Positions 6,141 through 8,181 of a DNA stretch of 8,181 nucleotides are shown here, piece by piece; the first letter of the stretch is position 1, and every line of letters begins with the position of its first letter. Source of the stretch: Chloroflexota bacterium (lineage in GTDB: Bacteria > Chloroflexota > Dehalococcoidia > Bin125). The stretch spans positions 1 through 8,181 of the forward strand of contig JAPOXB010000250.1 of NCBI GenBank assembly GCA_026707335.1. Reading direction: 5' to 3'. Both the position numbers and the translations under genes were made by a program. The notes below the pieces were generated by a model, which had not been told where the DNA came from, did not search any database, and saw only the letters and a program-made list of their open reading frames with translations.

Positions 6141-6433
6141 AAGGCCTGCACGACCTCCGTCTCGACGTCGCGCAGTTCGGCGTCGAGGGCGAGATCCTCC
6201 ACGAAGTCGCGGATCGACATCAGCACGGCGTGGCCGTGGGCGGCGTCGTTGCTGACGCAGGCGACGCCGATCGTGATGCGGCGGCGGTCGTCGTGCGTCT
6301 CCACCTCCGCGACCGCCACGGGGAAGCGCTGCCGCACGCGGTCGCGCAGCCGCCGCACGACGGCCCGCTTGCCCTTCAGCGAGTCGTTCTCCGGCATGGC
6401 GAGGGTGAGCCGCAGGCAGGCGACGAACATCAT
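6137..6433 (-). CDS. ylxP: DUF503 family protein, YlxP-like
   Basis: The 98-residue protein matches the DUF503/YlxP family along its whole length: MPENDSLKGKRAVVRRLRDR at 13-32, FPVAVAEVETHD at 37-48, GVACVSNDAAH at 56-66 and a C-terminal acidic helix (about 73-92). The family is small, cytoplasmic and often sits near translation genes such as infB and rbfA in Firmicutes; its biochemical role is not firmly established, although a link to RNA or ribosome biogenesis has been suggested. Two consecutive ATG codons are available; the G-run just before them fits the second (6430) better, giving the start MFVACLRL typical of the family, while a GGAG 14 bases upstream would serve the first. It is the last gene of the mtaB-scpB-ylxP set, 28 bases after scpB. 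Confidence 0.9.
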   Translation of the reverse strand: MMFVACLRLTLAMPENDSLKGKRAVVRRLRDRVRQRFPVAVAEVETHDDRRRITIGVACVSNDAAHGHAVLMSIRDFVEDLALDAELRDVETEVVQAF

Positions 6434-6461
6434 GCCCCCGATCGCCGCTCCGCGGCTGGCA

Positions 6462-7223
6462 TCAGGCGCCGCCGGCGGCGGCGAATCCGGCCGGATCGGC
6501 GTCGGGCTGCTCCCGGCCGTTGGCGGGCATCGGCAGCGGCGTCTGTGCCGTTTGCGCCGCCGGCGCGGGCAGGCCGGGCAGCGGCGGCAGTTCGGCCAGG
6601 TCGCGCAGGCCGAAGTGGTCGAGGAAGGCGGGCGTCGTCGCCCAGAGGTGGGGGCGGCCCGGCGCGTCCGACTGCCCCACCGAGCCGACCAGCTGCCGCC
6701 GGCGCAGCGTCGTCAGGGGCGCGTCGCAGCTCACGCCGCGCACCCGCTCGATCGCGGCCCGCGTGAGCGGCTGCTGGTAGGCGATGATCGCCAGCGTCTC
6801 CAGCGCCGCCGGGGACAGCTTGTTGGGCCGCTCCAGGCCCAGCAGACGGCGGATGAACGGCGCGGCCTCGGCGGCGGTCACGAGCCGCACGGTCTGGCCG
6901 CTGCGTTGGACGCGCAGGCCGCGCGCCTGCGCCGACGCGCCGAGATCGTCGAGCGCGCCCTCGACGGCGTCGCGGGAGACGTGCAGGGCCGAGGCCATCT
7001 GGGAGACCGTCGGCGGCTCCTCGGCCGAGAAGATCAGCGCCTCGATGATCGGGGGCAGGTCGGACGGCGCCGCCGGCGCGCCGCCCTCGACGAGGGCGAG
7101 CACCGCGGGCGCCACGGCTTGGCCGGGATCGCGCAGCAGGTAGTCGGGGGGCGTGGCGGCGGGGGGCGCGGGCGTCGCAGCGATGGCGACGCCGGACGCG
7201 CCGGAGGCGGGTCCGGTCTCCAT
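6462..7223 (-). CDS. scpB: Segregation and condensation protein B
   Basis: ScpB is a kleisin-interacting subunit that works with ScpA and SMC in chromosome condensation and segregation. The 253-residue product holds the two winged-helix domains: about 56-130 (LPPIIEALIFSAEEPPTVSQ onward) and about 135-205 (LSPAALETLAIIAYQQPLTR, then IERVRGV, DAPGRPHLWATTPAFLDHFG and LRDLAELPPLP). These are strong family signatures. An N-terminal extension of about 55 residues is Ala/Pro-rich and probably disordered, as is the Ala/Pro C-terminal tail after 215. The ATG at 7223 is supported by GAGGA (7231-7235) seven bases upstream. It follows mtaB by 35 bases. The usual partner scpA is not in this window; it may lie elsewhere on the chromosome. 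Confidence 0.95.
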   Translation of the reverse strand: METGPASGASGVAIAATPAPPAATPPDYLLRDPGQAVAPAVLALVEGGAPAAPSDLPPIIEALIFSAEEPPTVSQMASALHVSRDAVEGALDDLGASAQARGLRVQRSGQTVRLVTAAEAAPFIRRLLGLERPNKLSPAALETLAIIAYQQPLTRAAIERVRGVSCDAPLTTLRRRQLVGSVGQSDAPGRPHLWATTPAFLDHFGLRDLAELPPLPGLPAPAAQTAQTPLPMPANGREQPDADPAGFAAAGGA

Positions 7224-7258
7224 GTGGTCATCCTCGGCCGCCACCAAGGGACGCCCGA

Positions 7259-8181
7259 TCACCCTAGCAGCCGACCGGGGACCGCTCCAGCCTCGCCGGG
7301 CGCCGCGGCGTGGCCCGGCGGGCCCAGGCGCAGCGGCAGCAGCCGGTTCGTGAGGTCGGGCCCGCCCGGCTCGGCGGCGACGGCGACCGGCACGTAGGTG
7401 TCGGTCAGGCCGCGCCAGGCGCCCCCGCGCCGCGACTCGATCAGCACCGCCGCGACCTCGCCCGCCAGCGCCGAGCGGAAGGCCGTCCGGCTCTCCGCCA
7501 CCGCCGCCTCGACCGCCCGCAGCCGCTCGCGCTTGGTCTCTGGGGGGACGTCGTCGGGCAGCTTGGCGCCGCTGGTGCGCGGCCGCCGCGAGTACGGGAA
7601 GACGTGCACGTCGGCGAAGGCCGCCTCGCGGCAGAGCGCCAGCGTGGCAGCGAAGTCGCGCGCGGTCTCGCCCGGGAAGCCCACGATCACGTCGGCCGTG
7701 ATCGCGGCGCCGGGCACGGCCGCGCGGATCCGCTCCAGCGCGCCCAGGTAGTCCGCCGCCGTGTAGCGGCGCCGCATGCGGCGCAGGACGGCGTCGCTGC
7801 CGCTCTGCAGCGCCAGGTGGAAGTGACGGCAGAGCCGCGCGTCCTCCCACTGCGCCAGCAGCGCCGGGCTCACGTCCTGCGGCTGGATGGAGGAGTAGCG
7901 GATGCGGGGCAGCGTCGTGCAGGCCAGCAGCGCGGCGAGCAGCGAGGCGGCGTTCGTGCCCGACGGGGAGGCGTGGTCGGGCCGGTCGCGGCCGTAGGCG
8001 CCGGGCTGCGTCCCCGTCAGCACGACCTCCAGCGTGCCGGCCGCCTCCGCCGCCTGCGCCTCGCGCACGATCTCCGCGATCGGACGCGCGCGCTCGCGGC
8101 CGCGCACCGCAGGCACGATGCAGAAGGCGCAGACGTCGTCGCAGCCCTCCTGGATCTTGAGGAAGGCGCGCGCCCGTCCCG
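7259..8181 (-). CDS. mtaB: tRNA t6A37 methylthiotransferase MtaB, N-terminus cut by window edge
   Basis: This radical-SAM methylthiotransferase should convert t6A to ms2t6A at position 37 of tRNAs reading ANN codons. The 306 visible residues begin GRARAFLKIQEGCDDVCAFC, with the CxxxCxxC cluster at C13, C17 and C20; the frame is open to base 8181, so the upstream UPF0004 domain (about 120-150 residues) is missing. MtaB-type wording follows: EVVLTGTQPGAYG (51-63), PRIRYSSIQPQDV (91-103), HFHLALQSGSDAVLRRMRRR (119-138), YTAADY (139-144), DVIVGFPGET (163-172) and FPYSRRPRTSGAKLPDDVPP (194-213). A TRAM-like C-terminal region lies at about 239-288. The SGSDxVLxxMxRxY stretch and GAYG favour MtaB over MiaB or RimO. 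Only the closest paralogue assignment (MtaB or MiaB-like) is open to revision. It heads the mtaB-scpB-ylxP group on the minus strand. Confidence 0.92.
   Translation of the reverse strand, partial: GRARAFLKIQEGCDDVCAFCIVPAVRGRERARPIAEIVREAQAAEAAGTLEVVLTGTQPGAYGRDRPDHASPSGTNAASLLAALLACTTLPRIRYSSIQPQDVSPALLAQWEDARLCRHFHLALQSGSDAVLRRMRRRYTAADYLGALERIRAAVPGAAITADVIVGFPGETARDFAATLALCREAAFADVHVFPYSRRPRTSGAKLPDDVPPETKRERLRAVEAAVAESRTAFRSALAGEVAAVLIESRRGGAWRGLTDTYVPVAVAAEPGGPDLTNRLLPLRLGPPGHAAAPGEAGAVPGRLLG

Noticed and set aside
4668..7397. Open plus-strand frame of about 900 codons through rodZ-like, rimO, ylxP and scpB
   Set aside because: It runs out of frame over rimO and antisense over well-supported genes, is Arg/Pro/Ala-rich and has no recognisable domain; a high-GC artefact.
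6462..7850. scpB frame extended upstream to 7850
   Set aside because: The extension lies over mtaB in another frame and is Arg/Gly/Ala-rich; the ATG at 7223 has a well-spaced GAGGA site.
1..8181. Mobile elements, CRISPR arrays, tRNA or other RNA genes, toxin-antitoxin or defence systems
   Set aside because: No transposase or integrase motifs, no regularly spaced repeats, no cloverleaf-like segments and no defence-gene signatures seen on either strand.

Overview
This is a GC-rich (about 70% by eye), densely coded bacterial chromosome segment carrying mostly housekeeping genes. I see no mobile element, CRISPR array, tRNA, rRNA or phage gene. The frequent GTG starts, a RodZ-like protein that ends in a PASTA domain, a zf-trcl/CxxC-x17-CxxC zinc-ribbon protein and the MurJ subtype suggest Chloroflexota (Thermomicrobia/Sphaerobacter-like). 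This is an inference from gene style; a high-GC actinobacterium-like lineage is not excluded.

Layout. (a) 1-508, minus: a small zinc-ribbon protein whose C-terminus runs off the left edge. (b) 599-620: a hairpin that probably terminates murJ. (c) 647-2344, minus: murJ, the lipid II flippase. (d) 2345-2429: a divergent intergenic region with a plausible promoter and leader hairpin for rpsT. (e) 2430-2750, plus: rpsT (bS20) with an unusual C-terminal tail. (f) 2857-6120, plus: three tightly packed genes, namely a zinc-dependent polyol/alcohol dehydrogenase, a RodZ-like membrane protein with HTH and PASTA domains, and rimO. Both junctions in this trio carry a TGATG stop/start overlap, and the first includes a five-codon mini-ORF (stop included). 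(g) 6137-8181, minus: mtaB (5' end beyond the right edge), scpB and ylxP (DUF503), convergent with rimO and only 16 bases from it.

Functionally the window combines envelope and cell-shape biogenesis (MurJ, RodZ-PASTA), the translation apparatus and its modification (bS20, RimO acting on ribosomal protein uS12, MtaB acting on tRNA), chromosome condensation (ScpB) and one metabolic dehydrogenase. RimO and MtaB are paralogous radical-SAM methylthiotransferases in facing operons.

I did not find a convincing undescribed system. The points most worth a second look are the RodZ-PASTA architecture and its mini-ORF start, the loss of one zinc ligand in the zinc-ribbon protein, the apparent absence of several E. 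coli-type arginines in MurJ, and the rpsT leader and tail.
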